Of a DNA stretch of 64,000 nucleotides, positions 12,076 through 23,500 are shown piece by piece. This stretch comes from Biomphalaria glabrata (lineage: Eukaryota; Mollusca; Gastropoda; Planorbidae). The stretch lies in the NCBI RefSeq assembly GCF_947242115.1, contig NC_074723.1, forward strand, positions 29,822,043 through 29,886,042, in the 5' to 3' direction. The notes beneath the pieces were generated by a model, which worked only from the letters and a program-made list of their open reading frames with translations, was not told the origin of the DNA and did no database searches. Made by a program: the position numbers and the translations under genes. Position 1 is the first letter of the stretch, and each line of letters opens with the position of its first letter.

Positions 12076-12590
12076 CCTGACAAAATGTCTTTATGTCGCA
12101 GGACTCATCTGTAAGATGATAAGACATTAGAAAGTTGAATATCTTCCACCTGCAAATACGTTACATTGGAGGACATGTTAGCTATTCTATCTTGTACTGT
12201 TTTAGCGGATAGTCGCAAATCTTTTTTCCCCAAGATTTCTGGGTTGTTTTTGAAACCACGAAACAGTTTTTTTTTTTGTTTTGTTTTTTTAAAGGAAACC
12301 TCAGAATTTGCGCTATTCAATTTTAGCCTTAGATGAAACAACAAACTAAACGTCGCAGCCAAAGCGAGTGGTGAATATATCAATTAGCCTTGCGTTGAAC
12401 GCGAATTAAAACCTACCTAGAAACATCAGACGACGGCTGAGAGCTTCTGACGGACTGACAACAGTGACGACGCGTGTAATGGGGAAGGGGTGTGGTGAAA
12501 AGCGAGCACAAGTGGCCGAGAGATAGAATCGGTGGCTTATCCTCATTTAACGATTCCGAACTATTTTTAAAATGTTTCGATAAAATAAAT
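12076..12590. other. intergenic, no gene recognised
   Basis: Mixed-composition sequence with no convincing exon or repeat. It separates the duplicated block from the transposon patch at 12.6 kb. Confidence 0.4.
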
Positions 12591-12671
12591 AATATTTGTT
12601 TATGGAACTAAAGAGCCGCAGCTTCACATCCAAAGAGCCGCATGTGGCTCGCGAGACGCAGGTTGCCGAAT
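12591..12671. mobile_element. hAT-like element end, cut by a solo LTR
   Basis: The 'aaagagccgcatgtggctcg' and 'gcaggttgccga' motifs match a common hAT MITE terminus. The expected terminal bases are missing because the solo LTR starts at 12676. Confidence 0.5.
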
Positions 12672-12675
12672 ATAT

Positions 12676-12889
12676 TGCACACCACCATCCAAGATAGTTC
12701 AGAAGGTGCGCACTATTAGAGACAGGACTAAGTCGGATGTTGACATTACAAAGATAACGATTTCCGTCCAAGTCGAGAGCCGATATGAAAAGACTTTGCT
12801 AAAGATAGATATTGTTATAATGTATTTGTGATGTCCTTTGATTAATAAACATCCTTGCCTCTTTGAGTTGCCTCCCTTAGGTTATTACA
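12676..12889 (+). repeat. solo LTR, fossil of a gypsy-like family
   Basis: About 214 bp, TG...CA, flanked on both sides by ATAT (12672-12675 and 12890-12893). It is the same family as the solo LTR at 14731-14957, which lies in the opposite orientation; both share 'aaggtgcgcact', 'aacgatttccg' and 'gccgatatg/gccaatatgg'. No internal region is present. Confidence 0.72.
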
Positions 12890-13044
12890 ATATATATGTA
12901 GAATCTAGAGCTAGACAGTTCTAGATGTACGATATCTAGGTCTAGACCTAGTACATGGGCTTAGCCAGGTTTTTTTTTTTTCGGGTGGTTGGGGGGATTT
13001 TTTTCTCCCCCCCCCCTCGCCATATATATATATATATATATTTT

Positions 13045-13132
13045 CCGCCGAAGCCGAATATCGCCGAATAGTGAAAAATGGCCGATTATTCGGCCGCAGC
13101 AGAAGCCGGAGCGACTAACCGGTGCACCCCTA
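13045..13132. mobile_element. hAT-like fragment
   Basis: GC-rich 'gaagccgaatatcgccgaat' and an end reading 'ggtgcacccctaa' resemble the terminus of a hAT family with TAGGGGTGCACCG ends. No partner end was found; a TA microsatellite and C/T homopolymer runs lie to its left. Confidence 0.4.
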
Positions 13133-13676
13133 ATTCATACATAAAACTTTGCTAACCTACTCTAAGTTATCACAACATACTCATTCACACTTCTAGCCCA
13201 TAAACTGGTATTCACCCACCCAACTCTCGGATGCACCACCCCCTATCTTCCAGGTTTCACGCCTAGCCGCACCCAAAAATAAAAAAAAATCATTCATTCT
13301 AATTCCATCTAGCTACACCTTATCTCGGATGAAGTTGAAATTTTGCATAATTATTTCTTGCACCGGACAAAGCAAGAATCAAGTTATTACACCACCCCAC
13401 TCTATTCACCCATCTTCTGGCGGATTGGGGCCCACCCTCACAAAAAAAAACTTATGCTCATTCAGACATACAATCTAGCTACGCCCGGCTTCGTATTCAT
13501 CCCCCTTTTTTTCATCCCCTGTCCCCCTTTTCGCACCCCCCTCCCCAAAAAAGAGGTAAAAATTCATTCTCTACATTTGTAACTATTAAGCTCCTACGTC
13601 CAAGAAATACTTATTTCATGTAAACATTCAACATTTGCTTCAAAATAGGGAATTTTGTTTATTATTCTATTAAAAA
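13133..13676. other. intergenic, low-complexity C/T-rich sequence
   Basis: No gene is recognised. The motif 'gatgaagttgaaattttgca' near 13329 resembles the R1 core, so part may be a degenerate R1-related copy. Confidence 0.35.
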
Positions 13677-13848
13677 CAAATGGACCTCATTCACCAATCG
13701 TAAACACACAATATGGTTCTCGTGGTTCTCTATCTCTTCCATACAAATTACGTAATCCACAAATACTGTCACGTGATACGTTTTGTTCCATTATATTAAT
13801 ACTTAGCTAAATGTTGTTTTTTTACGATTGGTGAATGAGGTCCATTTG
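13677..13848. mobile_element. MITE with 28-bp perfect terminal inverted repeats
   Basis: The 172-bp element begins CAAATGGACCTCATTCACCA and continues to 13704. The exact reverse complement of all 28 bases occupies 13821-13848. The interior is AT-rich and non-coding. No clear target duplication could be fixed, so the superfamily is open. Confidence 0.85.
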
Positions 13849-14057
13849 AAACATTGAACTATATAAATCGTTTGTTACAAATCTCACTGCTCTACTTTAC
13901 GCCCCTACTTTTCTTTAAGTTTTCATGAGTTGAGAGGTCTGTTCTTGAAACTTTATGGTACTTTTATTCCTTAGTTCAAAATATATTTTTGTGTAAAAAC
14001 AAACATACTTAAAACGTTGAAAATGCTAATATTCACACACAAAAAAAGTTTTCCTCT
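13849..14057. other. LINE scrap and AT-rich sequence
   Basis: At 13866-13945 'gttacaaatctcactgctct' and 'gttttcatgagttgagaggt' match, in the same orientation, the LINE remnant at 35.64-35.75 kb. The rest is unassigned. Confidence 0.4.
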
Positions 14058-14262
14058 TATATAGCGGAGATAATGTAAAGGCCATCTGTTTCCTTGGTCC
14101 ACGGTTAACTAGGGTGTCATGTGGCCAGCACAACGATCAACCTCCTTTACTTTTCCCCAAGTAATGTCAAGTACCCATTAGAGCTGTATGGACTCTGCGG
14201 CTCCCTAATGATCCCAAAATTTAAAATATTTCACTCCTCCGCCGCACCTCAGATTGTCTCGG
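14058..14262 (-). mobile_element. SINE S1, head-truncated copy
   Basis: Tail and body motifs 'gataatgtaaaggccatctg' and 'aagtacccattagagc' are present. The tRNA-like head is largely lost. Confidence 0.7.
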
Positions 14263-14533
14263 ATACAATAACTAGTCCAACTATATAGATGTGTTTAGAT
14301 AAGATATGTCCTTTTAATAGACCTACTTTTTTTTTAAAATATATCTTTAATAAATGTTTAAACATTGTGAACGTCACAGAGACTGTACCTACAAAAACAC
14401 ACACATTTTGCTCTTTGATGCAGACACATATACATAAAATGTATGTTTTGCCCTAGATTTCCACCTGTTTATCTTTGTCACGGTTTTACTACTGGTCAGA
14501 TAAAAAACACTTACAACACTATTACAATCACAA

Positions 14534-14540
14534 TATATTA
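14534..14540 (+). promoter_or_regulatory. possible TATA box of lysozyme gene 1
   Basis: TATATTA lies 58 bases before the ATG, close to the spacing seen in lysozyme gene 2. This is inference from position only. Confidence 0.35.
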
Positions 14541-14598
14541 TACTGTTAAAGTGGTTTCAACTGGAAATAATTTATTGACATCAACGTATCCTAACATC

Positions 14599-17500
14599 AT
14601 GAGGCTGTTTATCATCTGTGCATTATTATCCCTAGCCAACGCAGGTAGGTGTGATATACCACTTTTCGCACATTACGTTTTGTGTATATAAGTGAAATGT
14701 TAGGTGCTGAAACAAATGGTACATACATATTGTAATAACTTAAGGGAGGCAACTCAACGAGACATAGACGTTTATTCACACGACACCACAGGTACACAAA
14801 ACAACATCTATCTTAGGCACTATCTCTCCATATTGGCTCTCTCCTTGGGCGGAAATCGTTCTCTTTATAATGTTGACATCCTTTTAGGTCTAGTCTATCA
14901 CAGTGCGCACCTTCTAGCACTAGCCTGGATGGCTGTGCGCATGGCGGAGTTATAACAATATTTAATCATAAATGAACAGCAGCACCAGAGACATAGTATT
15001 AAATGAGAGAAAGTAGTGAATGAAATGTGGCGAAAATAAGAGACTGCACCGACCGAGGATTTGTTGTTTTTGTTTTTGTTTTGACCGCGTCTAAAGTGAA
15101 GCGGAACTGACGTTAGGAATTCTTTTTTTAGGTTGATTTATTATTATTATTATAGCTTTTATATAGCGCTACTTTCATGCTTATAGCATACTCAGAGCGC
15201 TTTTAGTCCAATCTCAGTTGTGGACCAGTGGTGGGAGGGGGTATCTAATAGTTGGTTTTCCGTGCTGCCTTTAGGCGCTCAGTAAACACAACTCTGCCCG
15301 AGTCGGGTGTCCAACCTCGAGCCCCCTTCTAGGTAGTCAAGCCAGGCCAAATTCAAGCGCACTTGGCCTCTCGACCACGCTTCCCACATAAGAAAAAGAC
15401 TTAGAGAAAAAGAAAGAAAATACAGGAAGTCTTAATTGTGTGCAATGTCTATGCCTTATCAGTAGATTGCGGCCTTTTGTGGTAATACCGAAAATAAAAA
15501 AAAAGGTTTACTAGAAACCTTGAGGTTTTTCTAGAATTGCGTTTTTCAGGTTGCGAATTTATCAAAACTGCGTCTTATAGAGCATCCATACATCCATCCC
15601 AGTGGCGCTACAGCCCATGGAGGGCGCTGGCCTGCTTTAACACATTCTTCCATTCAGATCTAACCCAAAGCTGCTTCAGATCTGCTTCAGCATCATCAAT
15701 CGCATTCGGGGTCTGCCTTTGGGTCGCCTGCCTGTTTTTGCCTGTATACAATTTTCGCTCCTCTGTTATCAGACATTCTTTCAAAGTGACCTGCCCAACG
15801 TAGTCTGTTCTTTTTTATTTCCGTCACAATTGGTGGGTCTTCATACTATTGATATATCTCATGGTTAGTGCTTGTCCTCGTCTTATAGAGCACCTAAATG
15901 GAAAAAGAAATCTGTGTAGAAATTTCATGCGAATCCGTTTGCTAGTTTACGAGATCTCTTGATAAATTAGGCTTTCAGTCTGTGGATATATTACAAAAGA
16001 TTATAGATTTACAGTCTTACTAAACGTATCCTTAAAACAAGTTGTAAGTTGTAAACAGTTTACTACCAATGTCAATGTCCTACAAATTAATGGTAGGGTA
16101 GGCTGGTAGGTAAGTGTGACGATACAAGTGTGAGTCAGATGGGAAGATATATTTCGAGAGCTAGATTGACAACGATGTCTTGATGTAACGATGAGATTGT
16201 GTTGATCACACAATGCGTTTTTGATTGATTGTTGTTTGACTGATTTATTGCTGGGAAGTTTATCTGAAGTGTCATATGCACACAAAGACCTTTACAAAGT
16301 GAATAAAATGATTGACTGTTACTAATTATTTGATAGCTGATAGAGAATCAACCATCGATTTTTTGATTATTTGATAGCTGATAGAGAATCAACCATCGAT
16401 TTTTCGATGATTGATTGTTTTTAATGATCGATAGATGATATGATTTTTTATTATTTTATTGAAAATTTTTACCAACTATTGTTATAATTACAAACTGTAT
16501 TTTGACGAATAACTGTTAATGCCTTGACATTAAAATATTAAATGAAGAAAGGACAAATCTGGCGAATGTATTTGCAGACTACACAAAAAATTCAATTTAA
16601 CATTTCTATTTGATTTGTTTCCCTTTTAGCCAATCGACTTTGCAATGGCGATGTTATGACCCTGCATCCGACCGGGAAGGCTAGTGGAGGTAAGTGGTTT
16701 AAAATGTTTTTAATATACTTTAACCGAGTAATATACTTTCTACAGTGGTCAATGGACCAAAAGCTACCAATCTTCTATTAAAATTTCCTTGACAGTTTGT
16801 CGCATAATTTGGGCTATGTTCATATATTCTAAAGAGGCTTCTTTAGAAGAAAGTCTCTTGATGGATCTAAGTTTTCTTTTTGACTGTACTTTTACATATA
16901 AAAACAATAATAAAAAGTGCTTCTTTAAAATGTGACTTCCAACGCACAAGTATCATGACAAAAACGGCTTCTTACAGTACCTCTATTCAAGTAACATGGA
17001 GAATACTGCTTTAACGATTTTCTTGTAAATTTAATAGTTGATGTTTATCGCTGAGAAAAAAATAGGTTCGTTGGCCACATGGGAAAAACTCAAGTTTGAC
17101 CGTTATAATTTTTCAAAGTAAAAATTAAATAAGTGTAAATTTGGCTTGAGACTTACAAATCTAGGTCTAGACTGACTAGAGCCAACATGACGTAGTCAGC
17201 CGTATTACCGTAATTATGCGATAACAGTAAATTTTAAAGTTGCTTCAATTTTTTTGAAGTTTATAAACGTTGCTTATATTCTTACGTAAATCTAATATAG
17301 AGTACATCTACATTCTAGATCTAGAAGTCGATATAGATTACATCTTAAGAGTTCTAAAGCAGAACTTTTGGTCTAGTGTTAAAAAATATAATGGAAACCT
17401 GATTCTGCGTATCTTGTTACTTAAACTAATACCATACCATATAATATGTTTGCATTCCGCGCTGGCCGAATCTGAAAATGCAGACGCTCAGCCTCAAGGC

Positions 17501-20500
17501 AATCGAATTGAATCAAATAATTTTTTGGAAGGGTTAGGGTTAGGAAGTCACGGGTTCGTCACCCGAATTGAATCAAATGTGTTCTGTATTTATTGTATTT
17601 TATTTATTGTTTTGATAATTGGAATGTCGTTTGTAAATTTGTAACTATATTTTTAAAATGTTTTTCTTGTTTTAGTCTTATGAAATTAATTTTTTTTTTT
17701 CTGTAAAGAATTGGAACATAATAGTCTTTTTGTGTTTTTGAAAGATCGTTTATACAGCATAAGATTTTAATTTGAGATCTTCATTTCCACCACAATCCTG
17801 TTTATGTCTCTCATCTGAAAAATTTCTTATGCCCCCTTACGTCGAGCGCTCCACAATGCGTTTCATTGGAAGACATCATTTTTTTTTCCACAGGTGTTGC
17901 TGCTTCCCATGCTGAGGTCCAGCACGACGTCACCGCTCTAGAGAAACACAGACACTGTTACCAAGCCAGTGCTGATAATAACTGTGAGTTGGGTCTCTCC
18001 TTGTTTTGTGCTGTGATTTTGATTCATTAACTCCTATTAAATTGTTTTAATGGGTATGTGTCGTGTGCAATCCGGCAGGGGGCTCTTGCTTTTGGGTTTC
18101 TGTGACTATTACATTACATTTACAACTAAATTAGTTTTTAAATTATTAATATATTTTTTGCGATTCCAGCTACACCTTTTTCATAGATTCTGGCTGAAAG
18201 GCAGGAGACGCAAAAGCTGAGTAATAAAGCGTTTGGCTTTCGAACCGGGGGTCCTAAGTTCGAATCCTGGTGAAGATTGGGATTTTTACTTTTGGATCTT
18301 CAGGGCGCCTCTGAACCCAGCCAGCTTCAATGGTATCTGACATTGGTTGGGGGAAAAGTAAAGGCGGTGGGTAGTTGTGCTGACTACATGACAAACTCAT
18401 TAACCATGGCTTATGTTGTTTTGTTTTTTCATTTTATTTTTCAATCACAAAAAAAAAGATAAATGTTTGGTTGACAATACTATTTGAACATAAAGGAATC
18501 GTTTCTTTTATCTGAAACAGTGATAATCAATACTTTGATAAGAGTAAAGAGATGGTACTTTTGCGGGGTAGGTCTAGAATCTAGGTATCACTAACTACTA
18601 TCCAATACTTTTTTGTCCAGCTAATAATATCAGGTACCCATTAGAGCTGGATGGACTTAGAGGCGCCCAAAGATCCCGAAATAAAAAATCCCAGTCGAAC
18701 CCCGCACATCGGTTCGGAAGCCAAGCGCCTTACTGTTCAGCCACTGCGCCTCCTATTCTGTTATTGCACTGCATGTTATATCAGTTTCACAGCCACACGA
18801 ATATTAGTGTTCCGAGATCTACATCAGTTTCACGAACACAACAATATTAGTGATTCGAGATCTACACCAGTTTCACAGCCACACGAATATTAGTGCTCCG
18901 AGATCTACATCAGTTTCACAGCCACACGAATATTAGTGCTCCGAGATCTACACCAGTTTCAAGGCCACACAAATATTAGTGCTCCGAAATCTACACCAGT
19001 TTCACGGCCACACGAATATTAGTGCTCCGAAATCTACATCAGTTTCACGGCCACACGAATATTAGTGCTCCGAAATCTACATCAGTTTCACGGCCAAACG
19101 AATATTAGTGCTCCGAAATCTACACCAGTTTCACAGCCACACGAATATTAGTGTTCCGAGATCTACACGAGTTTCACGGCCACACGAATATTAATGCTCC
19201 GAAATCTACATCAGTTTCACGGCCACACGAATATTAGTGCTCCGAAATCTACATCAGTTTCACGGCCACACAAATATTAGTGCTCCGAAATCTACACCAG
19301 TTTCACGGCCACACGAATATTAGTGCTCCGAAATCTACACCAGTTTCACGGCCACACGAATATTAGTGTTCCGAGATCTACATCAGTTTCACGGCCACAC
19401 GAATATTAGTGCTCTGAAATCTACATCAGTTTCACGGCCACACGAATATTAGTGTTCCGAAATCTACATCAGTTTAACGGCCACACGAATATTAGTGCTC
19501 CGAAATCTACATCAGTTTCACGGCCACACGAATATTAGTGCTCCGAAATCTACACCAGTTTCACGGCCACACGAATATTAGTGTTCCGAGATCTACACCA
19601 GTTTCACGGCCACACGAATATTAGTGCTCCGAGATTTACATCTAGAAATACTTCAACGTAAAAACTACGAAACACTAGAATGACAGTCTGATGCTATTAA
19701 AACAAACGACATTTCAAAGCTTAAATAATATTGCGTTGAATAGTTTCACAATTGTTGATTTCTATTGGCATGGATTTGAACTGCGTTACAGGTATTCAAG
19801 CATCTGTTATTGCCGCCGTTGCAAGCAGAGAGTCCAGGGGCGGAACCCTTCTGGTGGCCACTCATGGATACGGTGATCTAGGGCACGCTTGGGGTATCAT
19901 GCAGGTCAGTTAATTCTTAGATTTATAAGTTTAAAAATTTATTAAAAATCAAAAGCACAACTATACCTATTCAAGTTCAGACTTTAGACGTAAACTATTG
20001 CTGTTGAAAACAAAAACAAAATTAGTAAATTGAGCCTAGAAACAGAAAATGTTACAAATATTTCATTATTAATTTTAAAAAAGCAAAAAAAAAAAAAAAA
20101 TTTTGTCTGCGAGGTCATTAGCCATCACTCTTTCTTCTGATATCACAATTATTTTATTTAGCTTCCACAATCGTTTAATTTCCGAGCTAGATTTTCTTTT
20201 TTATTGTTATGGCATTGCAATGTCAACGATTTTTAAAAAATGACATTTCCCCCTTCACGGCATGCGGTTTATAGGTCAGATGATGTCATCAGATTTTGTT
20301 GTCCACGGTTAACAATGCTGTCAAGTGGTCATCACAGTGACCAACCGCCTTTATTTTCCCCAACTAATTTCTAGTACATATTAGAGCTTGGTGGACCCAG
20401 AGGCACCCTAAAGATCTCGAAAACCCAGTCTTCACAAGGATTCAAACCCTGGACATTCCGGCCAAACACTTAAAAACTCAGCCTCCTCGCATTCTTATCG

Positions 20501-23500
20501 ATGAGTATATCTGATTTTTCATGTTTATCAATAAAAAGAACTAGTCGATAGAAGTCTACTGTCTTATCCAAACTTATCTGTTATTATTGGCCTATCTCAA
20601 CAAAGTAGGTATTTAGTTAAATTATTACTATGGAAATGAATCAATTATCATTCTATGGCACTGTCAGGGTCGAGTTTTGTTTAAAGGGAAACAAAAATTT
20701 ACTGTAGTCCTCTGAACAGTATCCACGGAGAGGTTTTCTGGTGATGTGGCAGGTCTGAAGCAATACTGCCCTTTGACAGGTAATAAGGATGTTAATGGCT
20801 TCAAATTTGTATGCGGGGTCAGTTGTCATTATCCCACGGTTGACGTAATAACAGACTCAACAGAGTGTATTGTTATTGTATTATTATGTTAGAAATGAAC
20901 GAGTAGTCATTCTCTGGCGCTGCCAGGGTCGAGTTTCGCTAAAGAGAAACAAAATTCATCGTAGTCCCTTTAACAGTTTCCATTGAGGAATTTTCTGGTG
21001 ATGTGGCAGGTCTGCAGCAGTACCGCCCTCTGACAGGCAACGAAGATGTTCCTTGGAATGTTAAGGGCCTTGAAGGTGTCTGTGAGGTCAGTTGTTATTA
21101 TCCCCTCGGTTGATATAACAATTTGGTATATTGTTATTTTGGACAATTTCCATAGACGCTTAATCTCCAAGCCTAGGTTCCCATATTTTCTTTGTTTTTC
21201 TATCTCAGTTTTTCTTAAATTATGAGACAGTGGTACGGCGATATCGATTTATTATTATTATGTTAGAAATGAACGAGTAGTCATTCTCTGGCGCTGCCAG
21301 GGTCGAGTTTCGCTAAAGAGAAACAAAATTCATTGTAATCCCTTTAACAGTTTCCACTGAGGAATTTTCTGGTGATGTGGCAGGTCTGCAGCAGTACCGC
21401 CCTCTGACAGGCAACGAAGATGTTCCTAGGAATGTTAAGGGCCTTGAGGGTGTCTGTGAGGTCAGTTGTTATTATCCCCTCGGTTGATATAACAATGGGG
21501 TATATTGTTATTTTGGACAATTTCCATAGACGCTTAATCTCCAAGCCTAGGTTCCCATATTTTCTTTGTTTTTCTATCTCAGTTTTTCTTAAATTATGAG
21601 ACAGTGGTACGGCGATATCGATAATGGTAGCGGTTTTTTCTTTTTTATCGATGAGCAGCAGATCAGGGCGATTGAAATCTACCGTTTTGTCGGTCAGAAT
21701 AGGCCTATCCCAGTACAGCAGATGTTCAGTAGACTCGAGAACCTCTTGCGGAGAGTATTTATAATAAGGGGGAGTGTCCTTACCGATCAATTTGTACGTC
21801 AAAGCCAGGTGTTGGTGTATTAACTTTGCAACTTGGTTATGGCGACCTAGGTAGGCTGATTCTGATAGGGCTGGACATCCTGCCATAATGTGTTCAATCG
21901 ACTCGCCCACATTTCCACATTTTCGGCATTTGTCGACAACATTGAGTTTCAGGATATGCTTCTCGTAATTTTTTGTCCTGATTACTCTGTCCTGTATTGC
22001 TGTAACAAAGCCCTCTGTTTCAGGGTAGAGATGACCTGCTTTGAGCCATGTTAAGGAAGCAGCCTTGTCGATGTTGTCCCCATGTAATGAAGCCGGAAAT
22101 TTTCCGTGGAGTGTTTTTTCTTCCCATTGGCGAATCTCATGCCCTACGTCGTCCAAACCGATATTGACATCAGCATTGTGTAGGTTCAGAGGGGTTGCAT
22201 CGGAGTCGTATTTCCGTAGGAAGGAAACTAATTTGTTGCTGGAGGCGAGCAGTTTTGATCGTATTTTTAAAACTTGCATCTTACACAATTTGAAGATGTT
22301 CTGCAATCCACGACCCCCATCCTTCCTGGGCAGGTATAACCTTATGGTGGAGGACTTGGGGTGTAGACATCGAAACTTGGTTAGTAATTTTCTAGTGAGT
22401 CTGTCAATGTCATGTAGGTCGGTGTCAGTCCATTTGATCACACCGAACGTGTAAAGGAGCACAGGGACGGCCCAGCTGTTAATTGCAGTGATGAGATTAC
22501 TGCCAGACAGTTTGGTGTTGAGGATTTTATTAACTCTTTGCCTATATTTGCCAAGAAAGTCCTCTTTTAATTTCTTATGGTTTATCTTGGCATTCTGGTT
22601 TATTCCAAGATATTTATAAATAGAGGCGGAGTTCAATTCCTCGATGCCTTCAAATTCAATGTTGGTGTTCGTTGCCTTGCCCTTTTTAATGCTTATGATG
22701 CCACACTTATCCAGGCCAAAAGACATACAGATATCGTCACTAAAGCATTTTACCGTTTTGATTAAGGTGTGTAATTTTTGCTCGGTTTCTGCATATAGCT
22801 TTAGATCATCCATGTATAATAAGTGGGACACACATTTTGTACATTTAGTGTCAACCCTAAAACCGTTTGTAGAGTCTTGGAGTAATGTAGATAGAGGATT
22901 AATCGCTAGGCAGAACCAGAGTGGAGATAGTGAGTCACCCTGGTATATACCTCTTCTTATGTGCACAGAACCTAGTTTATCACGATTTAGGTGCAGGTTT
23001 ATCTTCCAATTATCCATACAGACTTTCAATAGTTGTTTTATTCTTGGGTTGATTCTATGGATGTCCAGGGTTTTTAATAGCCAATCATGCGGAACTGAAT
23101 CGAAAGCTTTTTTGTAGTCGATGTAACACATGTGTAAATTTCTCTTTCTTCTATTAGCTTGATGCAATATAATACCATCTATAGTTAGCTGTACTTTACA
23201 GCCCATCGACTCTTCAATGCAACCTTGTTGTTCATCTGCTAGTAGCTTATGGGAAGAACAAAATTTATACATTTTACTTTTTAAAAGTGAAGTTAATAGT
23301 TTATACACCACTGACAGACAAGTGATAGGGCGATAGTTTGATGGCTGGTTCGGATCCCCTTTTTTGGGGAGGAGAGATGTTCTCCCTTCAGTGAGTTCTA
23401 ACAGCATTGAAGACGGTTCTGATATTAGCTCGTTAAAACTTGATGTTAGTGGTGCATGTACGGCTGTAAGTTTTTTCAGCCAAAAGTTGTGTATATTGTC

